From: Heloderma charlesbogerti
Lineage: Eukaryota > Chordata > Lepidosauria > Squamata > Helodermatidae
Assembly: GCA_026122225.1 (NCBI GenBank)
Contig: JANEZZ010001570.1
Span: 3,410,001 to 3,474,000 of the forward strand
Reading direction: 5' to 3'
Length of the DNA stretch: 64,000 nucleotides
Shown here: positions 22,902 through 34,165 of the stretch, in pieces
How positions within the stretch are numbered: the stretch's first letter is position 1
How the letters are laid out: each line of letters begins with the position of its first letter
Translations under genes and position numbers: made by a program
The notes under the pieces: model-generated
Database searches by the model: none
What the model was told of the DNA's origin: nothing
Seen by the model: the letters and a program-made list of their open reading frames with translations, nothing else

Positions 22902-23353
22902 CAGAGGTGGGGAACCTCAGACCTGGGCACCAAATCTGACTTTCTAGGGTTTCCAAAAAGACCACACATCCTTCCCTTGGCCCCATCCCCTTTCCCTGGC
23001 TTTTATGCAGGTTTTCCCCCCTTTCTTGAAGGTTGAAATGCCTGTCCTAAGACTTAGTTACTGGCAATAAGAACTTTAAGATAAAAGTCCTTAAGAAATT
23101 TAAGTGCACAATTCTATGCATGTTTAGACAGAAAAAAAGGCCTACAACTCCCAGCATTCCCCAGTGAGCAGTGCTGGCTGGGGAATGCTGGAAGATGTAG
23201 GCCTTTTTTCTGTCTAATCATGCATAGGATTGTGCCCTAAGGAGCTGTTATTTTATGCCCAGCTCCCTTTGCCTTCAGCCACACCCATCCCTGGAATGCA
23301 GCCCCTAAGAGCTTCTCCAAAATGGAATTCAGTCCTCGAGTGCCGCATCCCTC
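22902..23353 (+). mobile_element. hAT (Charlie-like) MITE hosting a nested MITE
   Basis: Starts CAGAGGTGGGGAACCTCAGA and ends CCGCATCCCTC. Flanks GTTTAGGG (22894-22901) and TTTTAGGG (23354-23361) match at 7 of 8. It aligns block for block with 53061-53821 (GGTTGAAATGCCT, then AAGAGCTTCTCCAAAA near the right end). A second MITE lies inside at 23104-23237. Confidence 0.8.
23104..23237. mobile_element. palindromic MITE (family H) with TAA duplication, 134 bp
   Basis: The left arm ATGTTTAGACAGAAAAAAAG, then GCCTACAACTCCCAGCATTCC, is mirrored by the right arm. The ends are GTGCACAATTC and GATTGTGCCC, flanked by TAA (23101-23103 and 23238-23240). It lies inside the hAT at 22902-23353. Partial relatives are at 32732-32766, 37015-37135 and 38665-38730. 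The 3-bp TAA duplication suggests PIF/Harbinger. Confidence 0.8.
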
Positions 23354-23384
23354 TTTTAGGGTTTATAGGTGTATTTTAACATTT

Positions 23385-23462
23385 TAATTCCTGTTGTTAC
23401 TGTAAGCTGCCCAGTCCACCCTGTTGTAGGCTGGTATGTAAATATAGTTAATAAATAAGTAA
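23385..23462 (+). repeat. L2/SINE-type 3' tail fragment
   Basis: GTAAGCTGCCCAGTCCACCC then GGCTGGTATGTAAATA ending in TAAATAAGTAAA fits the usual end of reptile L2-mobilised repeats. No head is present. Confidence 0.5.
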
Positions 23463-23941
23463 ATTGCCATTTTGAGATTGAACGCATTGACTACCTTCAA
23501 AAGGACTCCTGTGGAGAAGAACTAAAGTCACTCACCCAATAAACTACTTGAAATGTTTAGCTGTGGAATTAAGGTTGCTATTCTATTTATACTTATTAAG
23601 TAAGCCCCATTAAACTCAATGGGATTTATTTCCGAGTAAATATGCATAAGATTGAGCTGTTAGTAATATAATTCAGCAGTACTTCAACTACTGACATCTG
23701 ACACCACTTCTTGAAAGTTAAGCTCCCATGAAATCTGCAGAACTTTGTTCAAAGTCAATGAGCGAACAGATATTTATCTCCAGTACTTATACCCCGCCTT
23801 TTTATAACAGATAGTCAGAACAGACAAATCACATTTTAAAATCAGTTTGACATCTTAGCTACGTACTTGTTCACTTCTTTATTGCAGCAAACAAGTCATT
23901 GCTCATAATCATGCACAAAAGTAGAAGGGGTGTGTCAGGAT

Positions 23942-24278
23942 CAGGGTCAGTGTCAAAGGTAGGCATGATTGGGCACCTGCCAAGGGCCAACACCCTAGCA
24001 GGGGCCCACTCTCAAGAGCCCCCTGGACCAGTTGCTTCTCTTTACCATTGCAACCTACTAGATCACCTACCTCTTACTATGGCCCAGACAATGGTGGTGG
24101 TGAGAAAGAGAAGCAGCAGATGCCACAGCCTACTTGTTCACTGGCTTTCTGCCTGTCAAGCAAGCAACTGGTAGCAATAATAGCAAAGAGGATGAGGAGC
24201 AAAGGGAGCTGGTGGCAATGATAGTGAAAAGATGGAGGGTGCCTTGCCCAAGGGCCCTCAAAACCTGGGACCAGCACT
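23942..24278 (+). mobile_element. hAT-like family T, copy 1
   Basis: Shares with 39418-39787 the TIR CAGGGYCAG, the block GGGCCCACT, a polymorphic GGTGGTGGT tract and the end CCTGGGACCAGCACT. Target duplications are not clear for this copy. The 91-codon frame across it is incidental. Confidence 0.6.
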
Positions 24279-24429
24279 CATTAGGGTACAAAACCCTATC
24301 CTGTTGCCAGTTGAAGTAATATTCAACTGCTGCTCCAGTTGGCTTCTGCTTGGGAAGGGAGTGCCATCTTGTCCTTCACCTCAGGTAACAAAAAGTTTTG
24401 AACCAGCCCTGCTTCTCTGAATCATTCTC

Positions 24430-24870
24430 TTGAAATCCAGTTCGAGTAAAATACATTCATTTCAAATTTGGTGTGATTTTTTGAAGCTTTCTTTCTGCAT
24501 GTTCAGTCTCCCTTTTAAACTAGAAAATCACTTCACTTGCTGAAAATGGGAGAGATAATGAATTTCTCTTATTCTGCCGATCATTAATAAATGAGGTTAT
24601 TTTTCCCTCTGGCTCTTGGAATTAGATGTGACACAACACCATAATGCAATCGGTTTGTTCTGAAACCCTGAAATTAGGAGCCCATCAGCTTGCAGACATA
24701 AAGGAGAATTCATTATCTGCCTGCTAATTACTCAACACAACAGAGACGAGAGACCTGTGTGCACAGCTTCTTAGATTTTAAATATGCTGTTAAAGTACCT
24801 CAATGACTGCGAAGAGTATGGTTCATGAAAGGTGATAATTAATGACATTTAAAGCATCTCTGCAGTAAAT
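24430..24870. promoter_or_regulatory. candidate conserved non-coding element (speculative)
   Basis: A repeat-free AT-rich block with several homeodomain-type cores (GATCATTAATAAATGAGG, CTGCTAATTACTCAAC, GATAATTAATGACATTT), few CpGs and no coding capacity. Its texture resembles vertebrate developmental enhancers embedded in gene deserts. This is pattern-based inference only; conservation cannot be tested here. Confidence 0.25.
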
Positions 24871-25202
24871 TGTGAATTGTGCCTTATCTTCTACCATATT
24901 AAGTAGAGTGCGGCTTGGAAATAAATGCAGATTGCTTCTGTACGTCTCATTGACAATAGTTTATAGAGTCGGTCTGTGTTACAAAGGGATACATCCCTTA
25001 GGCTCTGCTTTGGTCTCCATTCAATCATTAGTTTTCGTGATACGCTCGCAGCACATATGCATGGGCTGCATGCATCCCTTGCAGGCCTGCCAAGTGGCCT
25101 GTACTGGTGCTCAAGTTGCCCCCACCACTGAATCCCCTGCTGCCACCAATGGGGAGGAAGGCATATGGTGGGAGTCATCTCCCAGTACCTTCCTTCCCAT
25201 GT

Positions 25203-25375
25203 AGTAGTGGAAACTGGTGGCTGTAATGTCAGTGGCATGGTGAATGCTCTGGCTTTCAGTCAGAACTCTGAAGGAGCCATCCAAGGTGCTAAACGTGTGG
25301 GCTACTTTAGAGTTGCTTTAGACTGGTTCTGACTGAAACCCAGAGCTTATTGCCCACTGCCATTGGAGCCAGCAG
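25203..25375. mobile_element. foldback element related to 12724-12943
   Basis: The arms share AACTGGTGGCTG/GCTGCTGGCTCC, TTTCAGTCAGAA, and on the left arm GAGCCATCCAAGGTGCT, which matches the wording of the 12724 foldback. Decayed, with no clear target duplication. Confidence 0.55.
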
Positions 25376-27334
25376 CTTCCACTGCCATGTTGTAGGCACT
25401 CTTCCCAGCCCACCACACAGCTGTAGCAGAGCACAACTGCAAAGAGGAGGAAGGCATGCAAGGAGAGTTGTCCCTGCATGCTTTTCTTCTCCTGTGGGTT
25501 GCACTCTCTGCATGCCTCCCTTCTCCTGTGGACTTGTCCTCCAAGCCTGCCAAGGAGCTTATTGGTAGGCTGGGATGACCACAGTCTCTTCCTGCTGGGG
25601 TGGACAGGGCTATGCCCTTCTCCACCTGAGCAGGGAGAGTTTTCAAAAGCCAGAATTCATGTCAAGTGTCACCAGCCAACCCCCACTTTCAATGGGATCT
25701 CAGTGGAAAGGGACGGAGGAGTGTGTAAGGGTGGGTAAAGGGTGAGCGTGTGTTTCAGAACACTGGCAAGGGGGAAGACTGTGCACGTGTGTACATGTAC
25801 GTGCATATCCAGTCCCTGACCCACCACCCATCATGATTGTACAGCCCTTGGGAGCAAAAAGAATGCCCATCCCTGGATTGCCCAAACCTGTCATGTACCT
25901 CTGGTGCATGTGTGCTAACTCTCCTGGGAGTAGCTGCTCTGGACATCGGGGGAAGTTTGAGTGCTGTCTTTGGCAAAGCAAATAGGGCCTAGAGAATTGG
26001 AACTGGATCTACTCTAGCTTCATATGATCCAACCCAATAGGATCAGAGATTAACCCTTTTGATACTGGAAGATGGGCATCTTAGACCCATAACCAACACA
26101 GGCCTTAGTCACTGGAACACCTCTAAGCATTATCACCCCCTATCACTTAGTAAAGTGGTATCCACTGTTGTGAAGTTTTAGCAGCCCAATGAGGGAGAGA
26201 GCAGGGTAGGAGAGAGTCATTGTTCCTTAGCAGAAAAAAACGTGGTGGTTGGAACACACACACCCCCACTCCCTCTAAACTCCAGAACAGCATCCCCAGC
26301 TGCAAAGTGAAATGCTTAGGCACTAGCTCTGGGTAGCTGAAATCTCAATCATCCTGCCTGCCAGTTCCTCCGAAGGGCTGCATTTAGCAGCTCAGGCCTA
26401 CCACTTCACCACCAAAAGGACTGTGGGAGGCAGGGGAATTAGCCTCAGTGGATGCACACCCTCTGGCACATGGTTCAGGGTAGTGGATCATCAAGTGTAC
26501 CCTTGCTGTTGAGCAATACGTGGGTACAGCCTCTTCTACAGGTTGTTTAAATGGCTGCAGATGGCCAGTTACGGTAGGGTAGCTTGTTCTGTAGCTATAG
26601 CAAGTTAAAAGCTCTGCGGGTGGCTGTCTTTATCGGGATGGTAAATGTCAAGGCACTTGAGTCTTTTTTAAAGAGCTAAAGGTAATAGATCATACAAAAC
26701 ACACCTCAAGGCTGAGAGAAATAAACAGACCTAATCCTAAAGAGATATAAAGCTGTCCTACATACTGAAGAGCCTGTTGTTCTATATAGGTCAAGACTGA
26801 CAAAGCCAAAGAACAGTTACATAGGACAGACAGGACAGTTACTCTCATCCGAATGAATGGGCAGAAGCAGTTGGTGTTAAAATTGCTTATAGCAGTAAAT
26901 CACTTTTTTTTTAAAAGTCCTAGCCCCTTCCACTTGCCTTCCTGATGTCCTTTGCAATTCCAGACACTGGCAACTCAAAACAATTAAGAAGCAGCAGAAA
27001 ACAGTTTCAGTGTAACTAGGTAAGACTTCAGCCAGTGCTCAAATGATGGGGGGCGGGGGCGGTAAGTTGGCTGTTAAGGAAATCTCTGTCCATGTACCCC
27101 TCACACACAATTTGAGCCAAATCATCATCTCCCCCACCTTCTACTCCTGATAGTCTCGTCAAAACAACAGTTTGGGGGTAGCACAAAATACAGGGGCGGG
27201 GAGGCCTGTCTGCCCTGCCTGTAATTCAAGCACTGAATTCAGCAATCTTAATGTGCATTGCAGCAGGTGGTTTTTCGAGGTTTGCTTTTAGTAATCTAAG
27301 ATAATTACTAAAGCAATCTAGTAGCTAAGACATG
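25376..27334. other. low-copy DNA, nothing recognised
   Basis: A local repeat of GCATGC...CTTCTCCTGTGG occurs twice near 25478-25530. Frames of 70-100 codons lack motifs. No transposon ends found. Confidence 0.4.
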
Positions 27335-27500
27335 AAGCTGTGAATTAATCAGTCCCTGGTCCAAATGTCAGCTCTGCTGTGAATTTGGTAGGCGGACTTA
27401 GGAAAGCCACTCTTTCCTTGGCTTCAGCTTTCCCCCCGATTATGGATGTGAAGTGCTGTATCACTGCTAAATATCATTACTGTTATGACAGTGGGTTTTT
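27335..27500 (+). repeat. ancient MIR SINE fragment
   Basis: TCCCTGGTCCAAATGTCAGC then a CACTCTTTCCTTGGCTTCAG-like segment and GATGTGAAGTGCTGTAT follow the order of a MIR (B-box region, CORE, L2-like 3' end). Very diverged, as expected for an amniote-wide repeat. Confidence 0.6.
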
Positions 27501-27654
27501 TTACAGGGAACATTCTGTATTTCATTTACCGAATGATCTTCCAAAAAGAGCACACTTCATGGATATGACTTGTGGAATTTCTCCCTGCTCAATGACATCA
27601 CTGGAAACCTGTACAATACAACCCATCCTCCTTTGTGAATATGTAAGTGACCTG

Positions 27655-27787
27655 CTCCCAACTTTGGGTTCCCAGGTTTTGTTGGACTATAACTCCCATA
27701 ATTCCCAGTCAGCATGGCCAATGCTCAGGGATGATGGGAGTTGTAGTCCAACAACACCTGGTTACCCAAGGTTGATAAAGGCTGGCA
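27655..27787. mobile_element. palindromic MITE of the ACTACAACTCCCA type
   Basis: TTGTTGGACTATAACTCCCA pairs with the complement of TGGGAGTTGTAGTCCAACAA around a GGCCAATGCTC centre. The outer arms (CTTTGGGTTCCCAGG versus CCTGGTTACCCAAGG) extend the stem. A second copy is at 32395-32515. Confidence 0.75.
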
Positions 27788-28504
27788 TAAGTCATCAGAA
27801 AAGGGGGACGGGGACAGCAGAGTTGCCAAAGTCTTCTTACTGATCCATGTTTTTGTGCCTTTAAAAGCAGCCTGAGGGGGAAGATTTTAACAGCTGATAA
27901 TGCTTATCTCCATACCATGAAAAGTTTCACCAGCTGATTTCTTCATGTACCAAGAAATTAACGGCACAAACTATTTCAAAACATTTTTTTCTGGTTAGCT
28001 GGCAACCATAGGTGGAAGTAGCCTGGTCCCAGAGTATCAGACAGAAGAGCAGAGCTATATCCCAAGTTAAGGTGAGACAATCCAACAGATGTTTACTGGG
28101 AAGCATGTTTCCCTGAGTTCAGTGGGGCTTACTCCCAAGCAAGTATGCACAGGATTGCAGCCTAAAAGACCTCTTCAGTAACAAATCATTCATTTTGTGA
28201 CTGACTACTTGCTGGTGTGCATAAATTTGTTTAACTTTTGCCCCCAAATATGAAAGCGCTTCTGTTCCTCCACCTAAGCCATTCAGTAAAGTAGAAAAAA
28301 TGTCCTTATTTTTTTAGCACACACCTTATTTTGTTAGCACTGACTGTGCTATATGATTCCCCTGCATGGGGTATTGGGTGTAAGCATTAAAGCAAAGATA
28401 GTTGAATCCTAAGGCTTGAAATATGAATATCTGAAAGCAGATACTATAGCTCTATAGCTCACAGAGTTCAGCAGTTAAAACATTATAAATAAATTAGCCA
28501 TTTA

Positions 28505-28896
28505 GCGCACAATCCTGTCGGGATAGGTGGCCGCTTCCGAACTCGGAAGCAGCCACCTATCCAATGCAGGGCAGGAGAAGCACAGAGGGGATCATCCCCT
28601 CTGTGCCTCAGCCGCCCTGCATTTGTGGCTAGACAGCTGATTTCGGCTGTCTAGCTGTGGGAAGGTGGAGCGGGGGAAGCAGCTGCCGGACAACACATAG
28701 GATGTGTCGTACCGGCACTTCCGCCTTCCCCACCCCAGAACGCCCCCTAGGAATCCCCGTTTTCACCGTTCCGTGCTCCTCTTCTGAGCAGGGAGCGTGG
28801 GGTCGTTCTGCTCTGCCTGGGGGAAGGTCGGTTCTCTGGAAACCGACGTATCCTACGGCCATCTAGCCGCTGCCTAGCAGCCATAGGATTGCTCCC
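28505..28896 (+). mobile_element. Harbinger-like MITE family F, copy 3 (392 bp)
   Basis: Ends GCGCACAATCCTG and GGATTGCTCCC, flanked by TTA (28502-28504 and 28897-28899). Internal hairpins are well preserved: GCTTCCGAACTCGGAAGC, GGCTAGACAGC...GCTGTCTAGC and CGGCTAGATGG-type near the right end. Confidence 0.9.
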
Positions 28897-28908
28897 TTAA
28901 AGACAGAC

Positions 28909-28945
28909 AGGAAGGAAGGAAGGAAGGAAGGAAGGAAGGAAGGAA
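28909..28945. repeat. (GGAA)n microsatellite
   Basis: Nine GGAA repeats immediately after MITE copy F3. GGAA arrays can act as ETS-binding clusters in some vertebrates; nothing here shows that they do. Confidence 0.95.
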
Positions 28946-29502
28946 AAGCAAGGGACAATATTACTTTTGAATGATATAATATATTGCTCTCATTAATCTG
29001 CCCAGACTATAATCCAGGTCAACAGTTTTGTGTATAATCCACTACAGCCGATACCTTCCTCAGTCATGTGCAGCCTTCCTATTCTGCACAGGTTGTTAGT
29101 GTAGAAGTTAACAGTTCCAGCTCTGGAGCACCAATTAACTGCAGTTTTGGAAGAAATCAATTTAGTTAAACTGCAAATGGGATTTGAAATGAAGGTTAAG
29201 AATTTTATTACATTATATTTCAAAAATAATAATTTGAAATATAAGTACATCCTTCTCTTACATGAAGCTCCCATAATCTCTTATTCTGACTGATAACCAG
29301 CTCCACACTCACTTTGCTTCAGCAAACCGACAGCATTTGCTGTTCTCAGACTATTCACTGGGCGTCCAGAGGTGAGTCTATCCCCAGGTAAGAATAGGAT
29401 TGCAGCCTCCAGGTCTTTACTCCTGTTGTAAATTAGAGACCTCCTGTTACCTGTCAGTGCTTTCAGAGGAGACTCTTATGGCACCATCGCCCTGCCTCAT
29501 TC

Positions 29503-30037
29503 TAGGGATGGCGGATAATTCCGCCACAGATCTCAGTGAGGCCAAATGCACTGGCATTTGGCCCCCCGAAATCTGTGGTGGAACGAAGCCCCCCCGCCCC
29601 ACCACCCCGCAAAAGGCGCGTGAAATAGAGCACCTACCTGGTGCCGTTAGCGCTGCTTTGTGAATGGCGGCCACGTCTGTGACTGCCATTTGCGTCACGA
29701 TTTTTCCCGTGATAGGCTACGTAAATATGTAGCCTATCACGGCTAACACAGGGACACCATTTGCATCCCTGCGGAGGCCGTGATAGGCTATGTAAATATT
29801 TACGTAGCCTATCACAGCAAAAAAAAGGGAACACAAATGCGGCAGCTACGGCGGCCGCCATTTGCATCCCTGTGGAGCCCAGAAGCGGCCAGATGTCACT
29901 GCGGGCGGCCCCGGCCGGCGGCTCCATGGAGTTGCCATGGAGCCGGCTAGCGAGGATTTTGGGGGGAGGGATGGAGCACCTCCCCCCCACTGCGGATGTC
30001 ACAAAACAAAACAGGTAAGTTGTTTCGTACATCCCTA
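29503..30037 (+). mobile_element. multi-hairpin hAT-like element, copy B (535 bp)
   Basis: TIR TAGGGATG/CATCCCTA with a perfect 8-bp duplication CCTCATTC (29495-29502 and 30038-30045). A shorter copy than A: subterminal hairpin, two TACGTA palindromes (near 29708-29742 and 29780-29816), one GCGGCCGCC palindrome (near 29838-29870), and the same GGCTCC/GGAGCC region before the right end. ACCTACCT lies 130-137 bp from the left end and AGGTAAGT 17-24 bp from the right end. No coding function. Confidence 0.92.
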
Positions 30038-30045
30038 CCTCATTC

Positions 30046-32313
30046 ACAGAATTTTATGCTGGGGGGAGGTCGAGATGACATCTTCTACTAATGACCCTCT
30101 CTTGCTTTCCCAGTGCTTCTTCCATCCTTTTCCTTAACACAGAAAATTCCTTATGGAGAAAAAAAACAACAGCTGCGCGAGGCCTTCTAATTGCTAGCAC
30201 TAGGAGTCCTCTGTCTGGAAGCTCCCTTTATGCTCTTTTAAGCTTTCTTCCATCCTCCCCCACTCCCTTCCCTTGACTTGATTTGTTCCTGTGCTCCTGG
30301 TTTGACTGGAACAGTAGCTGACAGAGCTATAACAATTGTTACATATTAGGAATTTTATAAATAACTGTGAGTTCTGCTTTTCAACAATAAAACAAGACTC
30401 GGTCCAAGTCCTTCATCCTCATGTATATGTGAACTCAAATGGATATACTGAAGTGCCCCCTCAGAAAATAGGAACTAACAATGTTGCCCTTTTAATTTTG
30501 TGACATGAATATAATTTTTACTATAAATTTGACACATATTTTCTGCAGTGCCTCAAAACCATGATAATAATGACACTTGTATGTATTAGAAGCAAATTTG
30601 CACTTGCATCAGTCTTAGCTGGCAGCCACTGTGAAATACAGTTGTATAAAAGATGCTGTAAAATTTTTGAATACTGCAATCATTTTTTAAAAAATAGACT
30701 TGCATTTCCTTGGGGTATATTTCATGTGTTATTTCTTGTTCAACTGTCTGTGTGTGTATGTCAAGATGCATCCCAATGCTGGAACGGTGTGCATATTTAA
30801 ATGCAGGTGAATATATCATGAATTTCTCTGAAATTGCTGGCAGAATAACTGTACTCAAGGTTGCAGCCAATTTCTCTTATTGGGGTCCAGCTCATGCAGC
30901 AAACTCAGTGTATGACCAAACACGTTCCTGTCTATTTCCATCGCATGCTCTGCTGAATTCAAAACCTCAACAATCAATCAGCAAATTGCTATTCCTTTCA
31001 TGAGTGGATGGGAAGGCAGATTTTATAGGGTTCCTTTGAAAATTGAGTATTGCGGGGGGGGGGGTAGTAGCTTTGCAAAAATAAAGGCTTGTTTATAAAT
31101 TCACAGGTTGTGAAGGATAATTAACTAAGTGCAGGCACTGAACACACGAAGCAAGACTGTTCTCTTCAACTTACCCTTTTTTTCAGTTTTGTTGTTGTCA
31201 TTATTAACGGTTGATGAGTTTTTTTCTGTTTTTCACTACAATACAAACAATGAGCTTCTCTCCAATGCCTTCCTCCTGATCCCCTTTCTCTCCAGGTTTC
31301 CTCAAAAGCTCTTCATATCATCCTGCACTTAGAAAGACATCCCGGATACAAACAAGACAATTGAACAAAACCTAAATATAAATAAAAAACAAAAAAGGAA
31401 AACAGAAAAAGCCAAAAAGAAAGGAGAAAATAAAAGATGGGGGTGGGGTGGGATTGAGTTCTTTCTTCCATTCCCCAATACTACCTTGGATCCTTTTGGA
31501 GAATCGTTATGCATTCTAGTTTGCAAGGCATAACATTAAAAGGAGGTTTTCAGGCAGTTGTAAAGGCCTCCAAACTCAGTTAAATAGCCAGACAATAAAC
31601 TTGAATTGTTCCCACGTTCTTACACTTTGCATGATGAATGTAGCCTGGCTATTACAATATCAGACAATGAGAACATTTGAACAATTCTGTTATCCAATGG
31701 CACAACCAACTGTCTGTCTGGCAGTAAGATTAAGAGCTTAGTTCATACCATTTTACATCTTGGTTACTATTCCAAATATATTTGGTTACCAGCAAGCCAT
31801 CACTTAAGCAGTTTCTACAATATTTTTTTCATTCCTCTGAAACTAGAATGATCCCACATCATACCATTCATAGTCTTTGGTTGTCCCTGCTATAAACCAT
31901 TATGATGGACTAAGTGATGCGAAAAATGTAATCTGTGCACAACCTCAATGTAGTGAGAAGTCATGTCCCATTTCAGTTTTGCACAAAAGTTTTGTTTCAT
32001 TTCCATGATGAGAATAATTATTCTATCTTCTTGAAATTAGCAAAGCGTTCAGTTCGTGCTTCTCATCATTTTCGTGCATTTTCACGCCACACTGCATTTG
32101 GATTTTATTTTGACCATATCAAAGTAAAGTAGCAAGAAGTCATTCTTTGTGCAATGCATCAGGAAGGCCCTTAATTAAAAGGGTTGCTACAGAAATACAT
32201 TTTAAACATGTATTTGATGAGGAAAAATATTCATCCACATATACATGCACCATGAACACCGAGGCAAAATACTGTTCGAGCAATAAAGAAGAATGTAAAT
32301 TTCTCTTGTGATT

Positions 32314-32315
<2 letters not shown>
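30046..32315. other. low-copy DNA, nothing recognised
   Basis: Contains a poly-G run at about 31053-31062 and an A-rich stretch near 31380-31440. Frames below 100 codons have no motif. No transposon termini seen. Confidence 0.45.

Positions 32316-32354
<39 letters not shown>
32316..32354. repeat. (GT)n microsatellite
   Basis: About 19 GT dinucleotides, uninterrupted. Confidence 0.97.
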
Positions 32355-32356
<2 letters not shown>

Positions 32357-32394
32357 TTGCAATGGGAGGTGCCACTATTCTCTTTACCAGCCTC

Positions 32395-32515
32395 CCCCAA
32401 CCTGGTGTCCTCCAAACGTTTTGGGCTTCAATTCCCATCAGTCCTGGCCAGCATAGCCAATGGTCAGGAATGCTGGGAGTTGTAGTTCAAAACATCTGGA
32501 GGGCACTAGGTTTGT
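32395..32515. mobile_element. palindromic MITE of the ACTACAACTCCCA type, copy 2
   Basis: CCCCCAACCTGGTGTCCTCC is mirrored by GGAGGGCACTAGGTTTGTGG, and TTCAATTCCCATCAG by CTGGGAGTTGTAGTTC. Same family as 27655-27787. Confidence 0.75.
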
Positions 32516-32918
32516 GGAGGCTGCACTACACTTACACATCACATTGGAAATAAAGTCAGTTTACTTCCATGGAATTTCTAAATAAATATGCCTAGAAGAA
32601 TGGCACAGTCATTAGAACCACAAAAGAAATATGTGTTGTGCTACTATTGTCACAAATAAAGAGTGGAAATGTCTATCCCCTATGGAGTTCCAAGACGTAA
32701 TGGTTGCCTAGATATTCCACTACCTCTCAGGCCTCTGTCTAAACATGCATAGGCTTGCGCCTTTAAGGAATCAAATGTTCCATGTGTGTATATATATACC
32801 AACCATTGAATTTGTCCATCTTTGGGATTCATTCTGTTCTCTGACACTGAAATGAAGTTCCGTTAGGGTGCAATCCTATGCAGATAGGGGACCGCCTCCG
32901 AACTTGGAGGCGACTGTC

Positions 32919-34165
32919 TGTCAGGGTTGTATGTGAGCCCATAGTAGGGGTGGACGAAAGTCACTTACCTGTCGTTGAAGCTTGTTCGCTTCGCTGCTCC
33001 CCCCGCAAAGTTAAGCCCGGAGCGGGGAGGCTTCCTGCCTCGTCTGGCCGAAATTCAGGCCGGGGGGGAGGCTTCCCGCCTCGCCCGGCCGCGAACTCCA
33101 AAGTTTAAAAAAAAAACAACGCCCCCGTGATAGGCTACGTGACGATTAACGTAGCCTATCACGGCTAGATCTGCAAAGTCAGCCGTCATAGGCTACGTAA
33201 ATCGACATGTAGCCTATCACGGGTGACTTTAAAAAAAAAAAAAAAGCACATACGCTAATGGCGGCCCCCATAGGGAGCCGCCATTCGCGTTCCTTATTTG
33301 GTCGCTGTAGTCTACGTAAAGATTTATGTAGACTAAGGCGAAAATATGGGCAATGCAAATAGCGGGGAAAACAAAAATCACGGGGGCGTTTTTGTTTTTT
33401 TTTCTTTTATTGGAATGGCGGCGGCGGCAGCCGGTCGAAAGACCGGCTGCCGCTCCCGCCCCGCACGAACACCCGCCGAACCGCCGGCTGGACCCGCCGC
33501 CGGGAGGGACATTCGGCAAAGGTAAGTCCCGTCCCGGGGGGAGTGCGGGGGGTGGGGGGGCACGGAGAATTTCTCCCCGAAACTTGTTCGGGGGGCCGAA
33601 CATGTTGGCGCTCGGCCCCCCGAAGTTTCGGGGAGAAATTCTCCGCCATCCCTAGCCCATAGAGTCCCAAAGCAGCTCTGATTCTGAGGAAGAGAGGCAA
33701 CCCGTGGGGGAGGAACTCTTTCAAACTTCAGAGGCGCAGCTGGAGGGGGTGACAGCATCCCTGGGAGTGACAGCAAACCAAGCGTGGAAAGGGAGGGACA
33801 ACCTGAACTTTTAGACGCGAGGCGCAGACAGAGGCACAAGTGAGAGATCACAGGGGCCGAGCTCCAGCGCTCAGCCCAATTGGCTCGACGTCAACAGCTG
33901 CGCCAGGAAGCATCATGGGAGAGGGGGAGAACTTCCCCTCCCACCCCTTAAGTTGCCGCCCTTTTCCCAGACGGAGATCAACTGACGTACTAACCCTTTG
34001 AACCCCTAGATGGCTGTTCCTTTGTAGTTCCTCTGAGTCTCTAGCAATTAGCATCTGTATGCCTCATTAGGATAAATGGAATTAAAGCCTTGGAAAGCAG
34101 CCCTTTATTCTGAGTGTTGATTTTGGCTATTGGAGTATTCAGTAGGCAACAGGGGAAACTTGACA
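32919..34165 (+). mobile_element. solo LTR, split by a nested hAT (529 bp without insert)
   Basis: Starts TGTCAGGG and ends ACTTGACA, the TG...CA ends of an LTR. A related LTR is at 45573-46128. Shared blocks include CAGCTCTGATTCTGAGGAAG, TTAGCATCTG, and AAAGCCTTG before an AT-rich 3' portion. The flanking pentamers CTGTC and ATGCC match at 3 of 5, so the duplication has decayed. A hAT insertion at 32945-33654 interrupts it 26 bp from its start. No internal retroelement coding region is present, hence solo. Confidence 0.82.
32945..33654 (-). mobile_element. multi-hairpin hAT-like element, copy C (710 bp)
   Basis: Starts TAGGGGTG and ends CATCCCTA, with a perfect 8-bp duplication GCCCATAG (32937-32944 and 33655-33662). 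In reverse orientation to copies A and B. Internal palindromes: GATAGGCTACGTGACGATTA-type near 33128-33165, a second near 33187-33222, GGCGGC/GCCGCC near 33258-33285, and TAGTCTACG/TAGACTA near 33307-33336. ACTTACCT is 18-25 bp from the left end and AGGTAAGT 127-134 bp from the right end. CpG-rich and apparently the youngest layer of the nest. Confidence 0.92.

Noticed and set aside
28909..28945. CRISPR-like or regular spaced repeat
   Set aside because: Simple GGAA microsatellite without spacers.
32140..32438. His/Thr and Cys/Val repeat peptides
   Set aside because: Direct translation of the (GT)n microsatellite.
33229..33851. 100-157-codon frames rich in Pro, Arg and Gly
   Set aside because: High GC and palindromes of hAT copy C generate them; they cross the element boundary into the LTR.
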